Shown here: piece after piece, positions 58,153-64,000 of the stretch
How positions within the stretch are numbered: position 1 is the first letter of the stretch
How the letters are laid out: each line of letters starts with the position of its first letter
Source of the DNA: Pseudomonadota bacterium
GTDB lineage: Bacteria; Pseudomonadota; Alphaproteobacteria; Sphingomonadales; Sphingomonadaceae
Assembly (NCBI GenBank): GCA_023394965.1
Contig: JAEWZX010000030.1
Location: 186,001-250,000, forward strand
DNA: 64,000 nt
Direction: 5' to 3'
Translations under genes and position numbers: made by a program
Notes under the pieces: model-generated
Seen by the model: only the letters and a program-made list of their open reading frames with translations
What the model was told of the DNA's origin: nothing
Databases searched by the model: none

Positions 58153-59050
58153 CAGTTGGAAAATACTTGCCGAAGTTTCCAAGGACGTCGCCAGAGCAGC
58201 CCTTGTCGAACATGAAGATGCGTTGGATTGGCCAGCAGGCTGGGTCGTCACCGGAATGGAAGTGGCGGATGACCGGCCGGAGGAATGGACTGTCGAAGTT
58301 TACCTGGACCACCAGCCAAAAAAGGTCGACCTTGAACGCGTGCAAGCACTGTTTGCCGACTCGTCGCCTTCACTCACTGTCGAAAAGCTGCCTGAAACGG
58401 ACTGGGTGACCGAAAGCCAGAAAGGCGTGGAACCGATACGCGCAGGGCGTTTCCACGTGCGAACACCAGATCATGCCGCTGAACCGACCATGGTCGACTT
58501 CGTGATTCCTGCCAGCCAGGCCTTCGGCACCGGCCAACACAATACCACCGCCGGTTGCCTTGCCATGCTCGATCTGATGAAGCGCGAAGGAATCATCGCG
58601 CGCAACCATGCCGATATCGGAACAGGTACAGGCCTGCTCGCCTTCGCCGCCATGCATTTATGGCCCGAAGCTACCGCCACGGCATCGGATATCGATCCGA
58701 TCTGCGCCAGCGTGGTACGCGAAAACATGGCGATCAATAGCATCCCTGAGGGTGATGGCCGCGGAGAACTGATCATGATCATCGCCGATGGCATGGAACA
58801 TCCGCTGCTGAAGCTTCGCGGGCCTTACGATCTATTTATCGCCAACATTCTGGCAGGGCCGCTGGTGGAGCTGGCACCATCCTTCGGCGCAGCAGTTGCT
58901 CCGGGGGGCAATTTGCTGCTTGCTGGACTGCTGGAAACACAGGAAGCACGTGTCCGCCAAGCCTATCGCAAGATAGGCTTCCGTCTGTCCCGGCGGCTGG
59001 TGAATGGCGATTGGTCGATTCTGTGGCTGCGCAAAAGCCGGGTGCGGTGA
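58145..59050 (+). CDS. prmA: ribosomal protein L11 methyltransferase
   Basis: A 301-residue SAM-dependent methyltransferase that trimethylates L11. The SAM motif is NHADIGTGTGLLAFAAMHLW (near residue 155), preceded by QAFGTGQHNTTAGCLAMLDL. The catalytic NxxP-type loop is DLFIANILAGPLVELAPSFG. The N-terminal substrate-recognition domain starts WKILAEVSKDVARAALVEHE. GTG 58145 overlaps the beta-lactamase stop by eight bases and has AAGGAACGAG upstream. The stop overlaps the next gene by GTGA. Length is close to E. coli PrmA (293). Confidence 0.92.
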   Translation: MADSWKILAEVSKDVARAALVEHEDALDWPAGWVVTGMEVADDRPEEWTVEVYLDHQPKKVDLERVQALFADSSPSLTVEKLPETDWVTESQKGVEPIRAGRFHVRTPDHAAEPTMVDFVIPASQAFGTGQHNTTAGCLAMLDLMKREGIIARNHADIGTGTGLLAFAAMHLWPEATATASDIDPICASVVRENMAINSIPEGDGRGELIMIIADGMEHPLLKLRGPYDLFIANILAGPLVELAPSFGAAVAPGGNLLLAGLLETQEARVRQAYRKIGFRLSRRLVNGDWSILWLRKSRVR

Positions 59051-59730
59051 GACGGCCCACGCAGTTGATTGCATGGGTACTTGCCGTACCTGCCACTGCG
59101 CTGACGCTATTTCTTCTCTTGGCATGGATCGGAAGCGCGATTCCGCGTAATTCGGCATGGAAACAGCCTGTAAGCGGCGTCAAAATCATGATCGAAACGA
59201 ACGGCATCCATACCGCGATCGTGATGCCTGTGGTGACTGCTCAAAAAGACTGGAGAGCCGATTTCCCCGCGTCCGATATCGAAGATTCCCGGCGCCCCTA
59301 TACTCATATTTCCGTCAGCTGGGGCGAGCGGGAGGTATTCCTGAACACGCCCACCTGGGCCGACATAACCGTCTCCACCGTAGCCAGTGCGCTGGTCAAT
59401 GGCGATAGCCTGCTACATGTGGCGCATTATGTGCGCCCTGCCCCCGGTCCCGATCTGCGCCCGGTAATTATCACACAGGATCAGTATGCCCGCCTCGTCG
59501 CCGCCATCGAAAGCCGGCTCGTCACGCCAGACAGGCGGGTGGCCTATCACGGCTATTTCCATAACGATGTCTTCTACGATGCACCCGGAACGTATCATAT
59601 CGGCAATACCTGCAACCAATGGACCAGCGACACACTTGCCCAGGCCGGCATACGCATCGGTCTGTGGACCCCGTTGGCCGGCGGGGTGATGCGGTGGATC
59701 CCGGAACCGGCCGCCAGACAGCTTCCATAA
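59047..59730 (+). CDS. TIGR02117/DUF2459 family protein
   Basis: A 227-residue protein with an N-terminal hydrophobic anchor (LIAWVLAVPATALTLFLLLA) and a periplasmic domain: IMIETNGIHTAIVMPVVTAQ, then YTHISVSWGEREVFLNTPTW and DALFGDA-type VSTVASALVNGDSLLHVAHY. It ends with GYFHNDVFYDAPGTYHIGNT, NQWTSDTLAQAGIRIGLWTP. The family is uncharacterised and was first noted near urease genes; a papain-like fold with Cys and His (CNQWTS) has been suggested for related proteins. The GTG start overlaps the prmA stop (GTGA). Confidence 0.85.
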   Translation: MRRPTQLIAWVLAVPATALTLFLLLAWIGSAIPRNSAWKQPVSGVKIMIETNGIHTAIVMPVVTAQKDWRADFPASDIEDSRRPYTHISVSWGEREVFLNTPTWADITVSTVASALVNGDSLLHVAHYVRPAPGPDLRPVIITQDQYARLVAAIESRLVTPDRRVAYHGYFHNDVFYDAPGTYHIGNTCNQWTSDTLAQAGIRIGLWTPLAGGVMRWIPEPAARQLP

Positions 59731-59731
59731 A

Positions 59732-59750
59732 AGCCGCTCTCAGGCGGGCT
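59732..59750 (-). terminator. intrinsic terminator at the end of the class A bla gene
   Basis: On the minus strand AGCCCGC and GCGGCT pair (one bulged C) around a short loop and are followed by TTTT. The bla stop codon lies inside the loop region. This fits a Rho-independent terminator for the leftward transcript; the plus strand DUF2459 gene ends at the same place. Confidence 0.42.
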
Positions 59751-60861
59751 CTTCCTTTATGGATATTGGTTCACTCATTCCCTTTGTTACAGCATAGCGC
59801 ACCACCGCGCGGACGACTTCCTGCATCATTTCCATCCGCGCCGGTATGGGGGCGCGGGTGCGGGCGATCATAACTGCAATCGCATAGGTCCGCCCTTCCG
59901 GCGAGGTAAACAGGCCGATGTCATTGTAGCCCGACTGCTCCCCGTCATAGACCTGACCTGTCCCGGTCTTATGCCGAACGATCCAATCTGGCGGAGCCCC
60001 GGCCTTGAGACGCTGCGGCCCGCTTTTCGTGCGCGACATCGTGCCCAACAGCAACGCGGTCGATGGGCCGGATACCAACTGGCCTTCGTGCAGACGAGCC
60101 AGGGCATCCACTATGGCGACCGGCGGCGCTCCATCGATCGGATCGGCTAGATAGCCCTCGAATGCATCGCGGCGTCTTTGCGCCGGAACCTTCTCCCGGG
60201 CATCGAAAAAGGCTGATCCTTGCGCATAGGCCTGGGTCCAGCTTAGGCCGGCTATGGCGCTCTGCTTGTGGCGTTCGTCCGTACCGAAACGAATACTGGC
60301 CAGATCATGCCGGTCGAGGAATCTTTGAACGGCCTTGGGCCCACCGACACGCCGCAGGACCCGGTCGTTCGCCGTATTGTCGCTCTGTGTGATGGCCCGT
60401 TCGATGAGTTCGGCATAGTCGGCTGAAAAACTACCACGCTGGGTAACGATCGCGCGAATCGGCTGATGGAATACTGTCAGGTCGGGAGTGCGAATCTCGA
60501 CCATTTCCGCAAGGTCGAGCTTGCCCGTGTCGACTTGGTCCAATGCCGCCAGTGTCACCCACAATTTGCTGACACTCTGCTGGGGAAACAGCTGCAATCC
60601 GTTGAAGTGAAGAGTTCTGTGCGCCGCTATATCGCGCACCGCTATGCCGACATGGCCATTGAAGGTGCCACCGATACGGCTGAGCTCACGATCCAGTGCC
60701 TGCAGTTCCGGCGTCATCGGCGCCGGTTCGATATCGTCTGCCGCCTGCTTCACCAGCGGATCGTCATCCGCGGCAGGGAAATTTCGCGGTATCCACACAA
60801 GGATCAGGGCCACGAGAAGGACGGGAATGGCGAAAAGAACGAAGCGGTAAGATGCGTGCAC
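59740..60861 (-). CDS. class A beta-lactamase-like serine hydrolase with diverged omega loop
   Basis: A 373-residue protein with an uncleaved-looking N-terminal anchor (FVLFAIPVLLVALILVWIPR). It has SxxK as QQSVSKLWVTL (Ser96, Lys99), SDN as ITQSDNTANDRVL (160-162) and KTG as RHKTGTGQVYDG (298-300). By counting from SDN, Glu196 takes the place of Glu166, but the loop reads DERHKQ, so the usual Leu169-Asn170 are Lys and Gln and the salt-bridge Arg164 is Thr. It starts with GTG after an AAGG. It probably acts on beta-lactams poorly or on other acyl-D-alanine-like substrates. The FAD oxidase gene lies 40 bases upstream. Confidence 0.8.
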   Translation of the reverse strand: MHASYRFVLFAIPVLLVALILVWIPRNFPAADDDPLVKQAADDIEPAPMTPELQALDRELSRIGGTFNGHVGIAVRDIAAHRTLHFNGLQLFPQQSVSKLWVTLAALDQVDTGKLDLAEMVEIRTPDLTVFHQPIRAIVTQRGSFSADYAELIERAITQSDNTANDRVLRRVGGPKAVQRFLDRHDLASIRFGTDERHKQSAIAGLSWTQAYAQGSAFFDAREKVPAQRRRDAFEGYLADPIDGAPPVAIVDALARLHEGQLVSGPSTALLLGTMSRTKSGPQRLKAGAPPDWIVRHKTGTGQVYDGEQSGYNDIGLFTSPEGRTYAIAVMIARTRAPIPARMEMMQEVVRAVVRYAVTKGMSEPISIKEEPA

Positions 60862-60901
60862 CCTTGCTTAACGCATCACCTGCAGCTTGTTCCTGACGGT
60901 G

Positions 60902-62371
60902 TCAGACCAGACCGGAATCAACTGCGGCAACTCCTGGCAGAGGGCGGCCCACATTACACATCGCGCGGACACGTTCGGAAAACATCAAATTCCCATGCGG
61001 ATAATAGCGATGGTGGATGCGCATCAGCTCCGCAAGCTCCGCTTGGCCCAGCGCCTCGCAAAAATCCGGACCCAGCGCACTCTTACCGAAATGCGGTCGG
61101 GTTTCTGGTTCATACTGCATGATCAGCCGCTGCAGTCGTTCTAGCCAGGCATAATCGCGCGGGTCCGCGAATAGGTCGATTGCCGCCACCGGGCCCCTGG
61201 CGTTAGCGGCAAAGATAGGGTTCGCCTGCCCCGGCAATTCGCGCACCGAAATGATGCCTTTCAGGTAAAACCCGAGATCACGCAGGGCATCGGCTTCGCG
61301 AATGATGAACTTGACCACCGCAGGCGCCTTTTCCAGAGGCACGAAAAAGGCCAGATTGTATCCCGTGTACGTGGTGGAGAAGAGACCGCGGGTGATGCTG
61401 GGTGCCCGGCTTTCCTTCAACCCGGGTTTTGGATCGTACAGATAGTCCAGATCGTCGGGATCGGTGATTACCCGCTCGCTCTGCTTGAGATCGAGCCAGT
61501 CGATCAAGCGTTGCATGGGTCTGCGGAACGCCGGGAGAAAACGATCAAACGCATAGTATCGCCGCAGAAACCACGCCGCGAACTTGCCGTCTCCCCCCTT
61601 GGCTTTGGGATGGGACACGAGCTGGTCGGCATCGTCACATTCGGCCAGCGCATGGAGCATAACAACCGGGTTGTCTGGGTTGGTATAAGGCATCACTGCC
61701 CAATTCGCCGCTATACAACCCTGTTTCAGTTCATCGAGATGATCCAGTCGGCTCATTGAACTGGTCGAGATGTAGGATTCGAGCGGCTTGGTCTCGAGCA
61801 CCAGTTCGATGATCGGCGCAATCGTGCCGAAGGATAGCGCAACATAGGCAAATTCAGGATCTGCGCGGTGCAATGTCACGCGGTGCCCGACCCCGTCGAG
61901 AAAGGTCAGTTCGACGATGCTGTCTGCCATTACCGCACGCGGACCGAAACCGTGCGTCCCCGTCGCCAGTGCGCCGATGACGGACTGTTCCATGAAATTA
62001 CCAGAATTGAGCAGCCCCCGGCGGTGGTTGTCACGCAGGAAAACCTTGAGTTCACGCACCGACACCGATGCCCCCACGCGAACGGTTTCGGTCGCGGAAT
62101 CGTATGACAGGGTTTTCAGCCCGCCTTCACGCATCATGATCGCGGTAACGCCGGGGACGATCTGCACCCCGTTATAGGAATGCGATTGCCCCACACAGCA
62201 ATAGCGGCCTTTGCCGATGAGCGCGCCAATTTGCGCCTCGTCCTGCGGAATGCGCGCTTCGCATTCTGTTCGAAAGACATTGATCCACGACCGGATCCAG
62301 CGCTTCCCCTCGGTCCCTGCAGTGCGAGCATCTACACGCCCCTGCGCAAAGCGCCGATATATCCGGATCAT
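60902..62371 (-). CDS. FAD-binding oxidase of the D-arabinono-1,4-lactone oxidase family
   Basis: A 489-residue vanillyl-alcohol-oxidase-fold enzyme. The FAD loop is YCCVGQSHSYNGVQIVPGVT (near residue 57), then ETVRVGASVSVRELKVFLRD, NSGNFMEQSVIGALATGTHG (FAD contact, near residue 121) and a C-terminal D-arabinono-lactone-oxidase domain containing HFGKSALGPDFCEALGQAEL and HHRYYPHGNLMFSERVRAM. The covalent-FAD histidine typical of many members is probably in GQSHS. Likely oxidises a sugar lactone or alditol. GGGGGAATAACC precedes the ATG. It is transcribed leftward together with bla. Confidence 0.87.
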   Translation of the reverse strand: MIRIYRRFAQGRVDARTAGTEGKRWIRSWINVFRTECEARIPQDEAQIGALIGKGRYCCVGQSHSYNGVQIVPGVTAIMMREGGLKTLSYDSATETVRVGASVSVRELKVFLRDNHRRGLLNSGNFMEQSVIGALATGTHGFGPRAVMADSIVELTFLDGVGHRVTLHRADPEFAYVALSFGTIAPIIELVLETKPLESYISTSSMSRLDHLDELKQGCIAANWAVMPYTNPDNPVVMLHALAECDDADQLVSHPKAKGGDGKFAAWFLRRYYAFDRFLPAFRRPMQRLIDWLDLKQSERVITDPDDLDYLYDPKPGLKESRAPSITRGLFSTTYTGYNLAFFVPLEKAPAVVKFIIREADALRDLGFYLKGIISVRELPGQANPIFAANARGPVAAIDLFADPRDYAWLERLQRLIMQYEPETRPHFGKSALGPDFCEALGQAELAELMRIHHRYYPHGNLMFSERVRAMCNVGRPLPGVAAVDSGLV

Positions 62372-62521
62372 GGTTATTCCCCCAGCCTGCCCCTGAGACT
62401 CGCTATAACCCGTCGCGCTCGCTCACGCGAGTACGGGAACGGCACTGTACCGTTCTGCAATAGCTGGAACTTCTGCGATGCCAGGCCGCTCTTGCAAGGA
62501 CAACATCCACAAGGAATTTTC
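62372..62521. other. 150-base divergent region between the FAD oxidase and an SDR gene
   Basis: The two genes point outward, so promoters are expected here. No clear -35/-10 pair or operator dyad was recognised. A nearby imperfect repeat GGGAACGGCACTGTACCGTTCTG contains the dyad GAACGGCACTGTACCGTTC (arms GAACGG/CCGTTC with a seven-base centre) near 62437-62457, which could be an operator. Confidence 0.35.
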
Positions 62522-63196
62522 ATGAGCAAGACACTGCTTATCACTGGTGCTTCCAGCGGCATCGGTTCAGCCACCGCCCGCGCCGCTGCCGCCGACGGCT
62601 GGAAGGTCGCTCTCCTCGCGCGCTCTACAGACAAGCTCGAAGAGCTTGTTGACGACATTGGAGATGACGTGGCGTTGGCACTGCCTTGCGACGTCACGGA
62701 TCGCGCCGCCTTAACGCAGGCGGTGCAAGAAGCGGTCGCTCATTTCGGCGCACTCGGCGCGGTTTTCGCAAATGCCGGAAAGGGGGTATCAACCCCTGGT
62801 GTCGAAACGGGCGACCCTGACGAATGGCATGAGATGATCCATCTCAATATCCTCGCTGTACTGACCACCGCTCACGCCACCCTGCCCCATCTGCGTAAAA
62901 CACAAGGACAGTTCGTTGTCACCGGATCGAAGGCTGGCCGCGACCATCTTAAAGGATCGGTTTATGGCGCAACCAAATGGTTCGTACATGGCTTTGCCGG
63001 TAATCTGGCCGAAGAAATGCGCGAATGGGGTGGGCGTTGCACCGTCATCAGCCCTGGCATGGTCGACACCCCCTTCTTCGATGAAGGGAAGCCGGGAAAG
63101 ATCCAGCCTGAAGATGTGGCAGGCGCAGTAATGTTCGCGCTGTCCCAGGCCCACACCGCGGCAGTGCGCGAAATTCACATCATGCCGAACGACTAG
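62522..63196 (+). CDS. SDR-family oxidoreductase (YdfG-like) near ligA
   Basis: A 224-residue short-chain dehydrogenase. Nucleotide motif LLITGASSGIGSATARAAAA at residues 5-24, NNAG as AVFANAGKGVSTPGVETGDP, the catalytic part VVTGSKAGRDHLKGSVYGAT with Tyr-Lys at VYGATKW, and TVISPGMVDTPFFDEGKPGK. The C-terminal VAGAVMFALSQAHTAAVREI matches NADP-dependent serine/3-hydroxy-acid-like dehydrogenases. AAGGAATTTTC precedes the ATG. The gene converges on the CinA-like gene, with 17 bases of overlap. Confidence 0.87.
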   Translation: MSKTLLITGASSGIGSATARAAAADGWKVALLARSTDKLEELVDDIGDDVALALPCDVTDRAALTQAVQEAVAHFGALGAVFANAGKGVSTPGVETGDPDEWHEMIHLNILAVLTTAHATLPHLRKTQGQFVVTGSKAGRDHLKGSVYGATKWFVHGFAGNLAEEMREWGGRCTVISPGMVDTPFFDEGKPGKIQPEDVAGAVMFALSQAHTAAVREIHIMPND

Positions 63197-63677
63197 CCAG
63201 CACCTTTTCGGTAAATGACAGGGCGGCGCGCGCGAAGGCTTCCATATTGGCTATGCGCGCGTCACTGCCGGTGTGCATCATGCTCGTCCACTCGCCGTTG
63301 GGGCCAACAAGTGCCACGCAGCTTTGCCCGGCGGGTGCGCTGCTGGGATGGCTCGAACCGCCTACCGAACCGCTCTCTGCAAGCCCCCATTCAGAACCGA
63401 AATTATCGCGAATGGCGCGGGCTTGAAGCAAAGCATAACTTTCGGTCGCGCCGCGCATCCCGGCATAAGCATCGCGCGGAAGAGCGAACAGAACATCCCG
63501 GGCGCGGAAAGAATAGACCACCCCTCCCCCGACGAAGAAATCAAGCGCCCCCGGAACCGTCAGCAGCGATGCCGCAATCAGCCCACCAGTCGCCCCATCG
63601 GCCACGGCAATTTTCTCGCGCTGTGCGCGCAGCAGCCCGGCAATGCGCAAGGACTGTAGATGAGTGTCGGCCAGCAT
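63180..63677 (-). CDS. CinA C-terminal-domain-like protein (PncC family), diverged active site
   Basis: A 165-residue single-domain protein resembling nicotinamide-nucleotide amidohydrolase. KIAVADGATGGLIAASLLTV corresponds to the usual ATAESCTGGLLA, but the ESCTGG motif is DGATGG here, so the usual nucleophilic serine is lost or shifted. GALDFFVGGGVVYSFRARDV and EWGLAESGSVGGSSHPSSAP follow the family order. It abuts the ligA stop directly (TAA then ATG), suggesting one transcript. The activity is doubtful because of the motif change. Confidence 0.75.
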   Translation of the reverse strand: MLADTHLQSLRIAGLLRAQREKIAVADGATGGLIAASLLTVPGALDFFVGGGVVYSFRARDVLFALPRDAYAGMRGATESYALLQARAIRDNFGSEWGLAESGSVGGSSHPSSAPAGQSCVALVGPNGEWTSMMHTGSDARIANMEAFARAALSFTEKVLASRSA

Positions 63678-64000
63678 TTAGCCGGCGGCCTTCACGATTT
63701 CGGCCCATTCGGCCTCGTCGATTACCTCCACCCCCAGACCGGCCGCCTTCTTCAGCTTGCTGCCCGCACCAGGGCCAGCCACGACCAGATCGGTTTTCGC
63801 GCTGACTGAACCACTGGCCTTTGCCCCCAGACGTTCTGCCTGGGCCTTCGCCTCATCTCGGCTCATGGTTTCCAGCTTTCCCGTGAAAACGACGGTCTTG
63901 CCAGTAACCGGACTGTCTTTCGTCTCGACCTCATATCGTGGCGGTGAAACTTGCGACAGGATGTCGTCCCACACCGTCTTGTTATGATCTTCATGAAAGA
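63678..64000 (-). CDS. ligA: NAD-dependent DNA ligase, C-terminal BRCT part only
   Basis: Only the C-terminal end of the gene is in the window; it continues beyond the right edge. The visible 106 codons read FHEDHNKTVWDDILSQVSPP (end of the HhH region), then a BRCT domain with TGKTVVFTGKLETMSRDEAK, AQAERLGAKASGSVSAKTDL and VVAGPGAGSKLKKAAGLGVE, ending VIDEAEWAEIVKAAG. This is the standard end of bacterial LigA, which seals nicks during replication and repair. The internal GTG at 63974 is not a real start. The CinA-like gene follows directly. Confidence 0.93.
   Translation of the reverse strand, partial: FHEDHNKTVWDDILSQVSPPRYEVETKDSPVTGKTVVFTGKLETMSRDEAKAQAERLGAKASGSVSAKTDLVVAGPGAGSKLKKAAGLGVEVIDEAEWAEIVKAAG

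Noticed and set aside
60862..60901. BlaI operator upstream of the class A beta-lactamase-like gene
   Set aside because: The 40-base gap has no TACA/TGTA dyad, and the gene is likely read from the FAD oxidase promoter.
1..64000. CRISPR array, IS element, prophage, rRNA or tRNA genes
   Set aside because: No repeat-spacer pattern, transposase or integrase, phage module, or RNA gene features were recognised in either strand.

Overview
The window looks like chromosomal DNA of a GC-rich alphaproteobacterium, most likely order Sphingomonadales and probably an Erythrobacteraceae member (Erythrobacter/Altererythrobacter-like). The reasons are the exosortase A (XrtA)-associated gene set, the split sdhC-sdhD-sdhA layout, korAB beside an ordinary TCA gene, a subclass B3 metallo-beta-lactamase and the B. 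subtilis-type PurF. No IS element, prophage, CRISPR array, rRNA or tRNA gene was recognised. Genes are dense, often with 1-8 base start/stop overlaps.

Layout. 1-6.5 kb: XrtA-associated exopolysaccharide accessory genes (chain-length determinant end, export lipoprotein, PLP decarboxylase, AMP ligase; divergently a GNAT/FemAB-like transferase, acyl carrier protein, two odd alpha/beta hydrolases). 6.5-17.8 kb: housekeeping genes (RNA methyltransferase, Nnr, IlvD, N-formylglutamate amidohydrolase-like, IspE, ETF-QO, a degenerate uracil-DNA-glycosylase-like protein, lytic transglycosylase, MoaB). 17.9-21.4 kb: less conserved genes, including an HTH-like protein, a COG1533-type radical SAM protein with a possible SOS box, and a tiny secreted twin-CX3C protein. 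21.4-29.4 kb: acyl-CoA ligase, DnaE, glutathione peroxidase, LolD and LolC/E. 29.6-37.9 kb: PurF, an SDR, PilZ, a serine hydrolase, Cfa synthase, photolyase, a PAP2 phosphatase and a DUF457 membrane protein.

38-48 kb: KorB/KorA, an HSL-type esterase, RppH, a TPR protein, RsmB, GuaB, hydroxybutyrate dehydrogenase and a YpfJ-type metallopeptidase. 48.2-51.6 kb: an M56 (BlaR1-like) protease and a BlaI repressor, divergent from a ClpP-like protease and a periplasmic cyclophilin. One dyad sits inside both candidate promoters. This is my best candidate for an undescribed regulatory system. 51.6-56.4 kb: a HEFAH-motif lipoprotein, an M20 peptidase and SdhA/D/C without sdhB. 56.5-64 kb: an SDR, a B3 metallo-beta-lactamase, PrmA, a TIGR02117 protein, a class A beta-lactamase-like protein, an FAD-linked oxidase, an SDR, a CinA-like protein and the C-terminal end of LigA.

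All function calls come from reading motifs and protein sequence. No database search was run, so start codons, promoters and operators are proposals.
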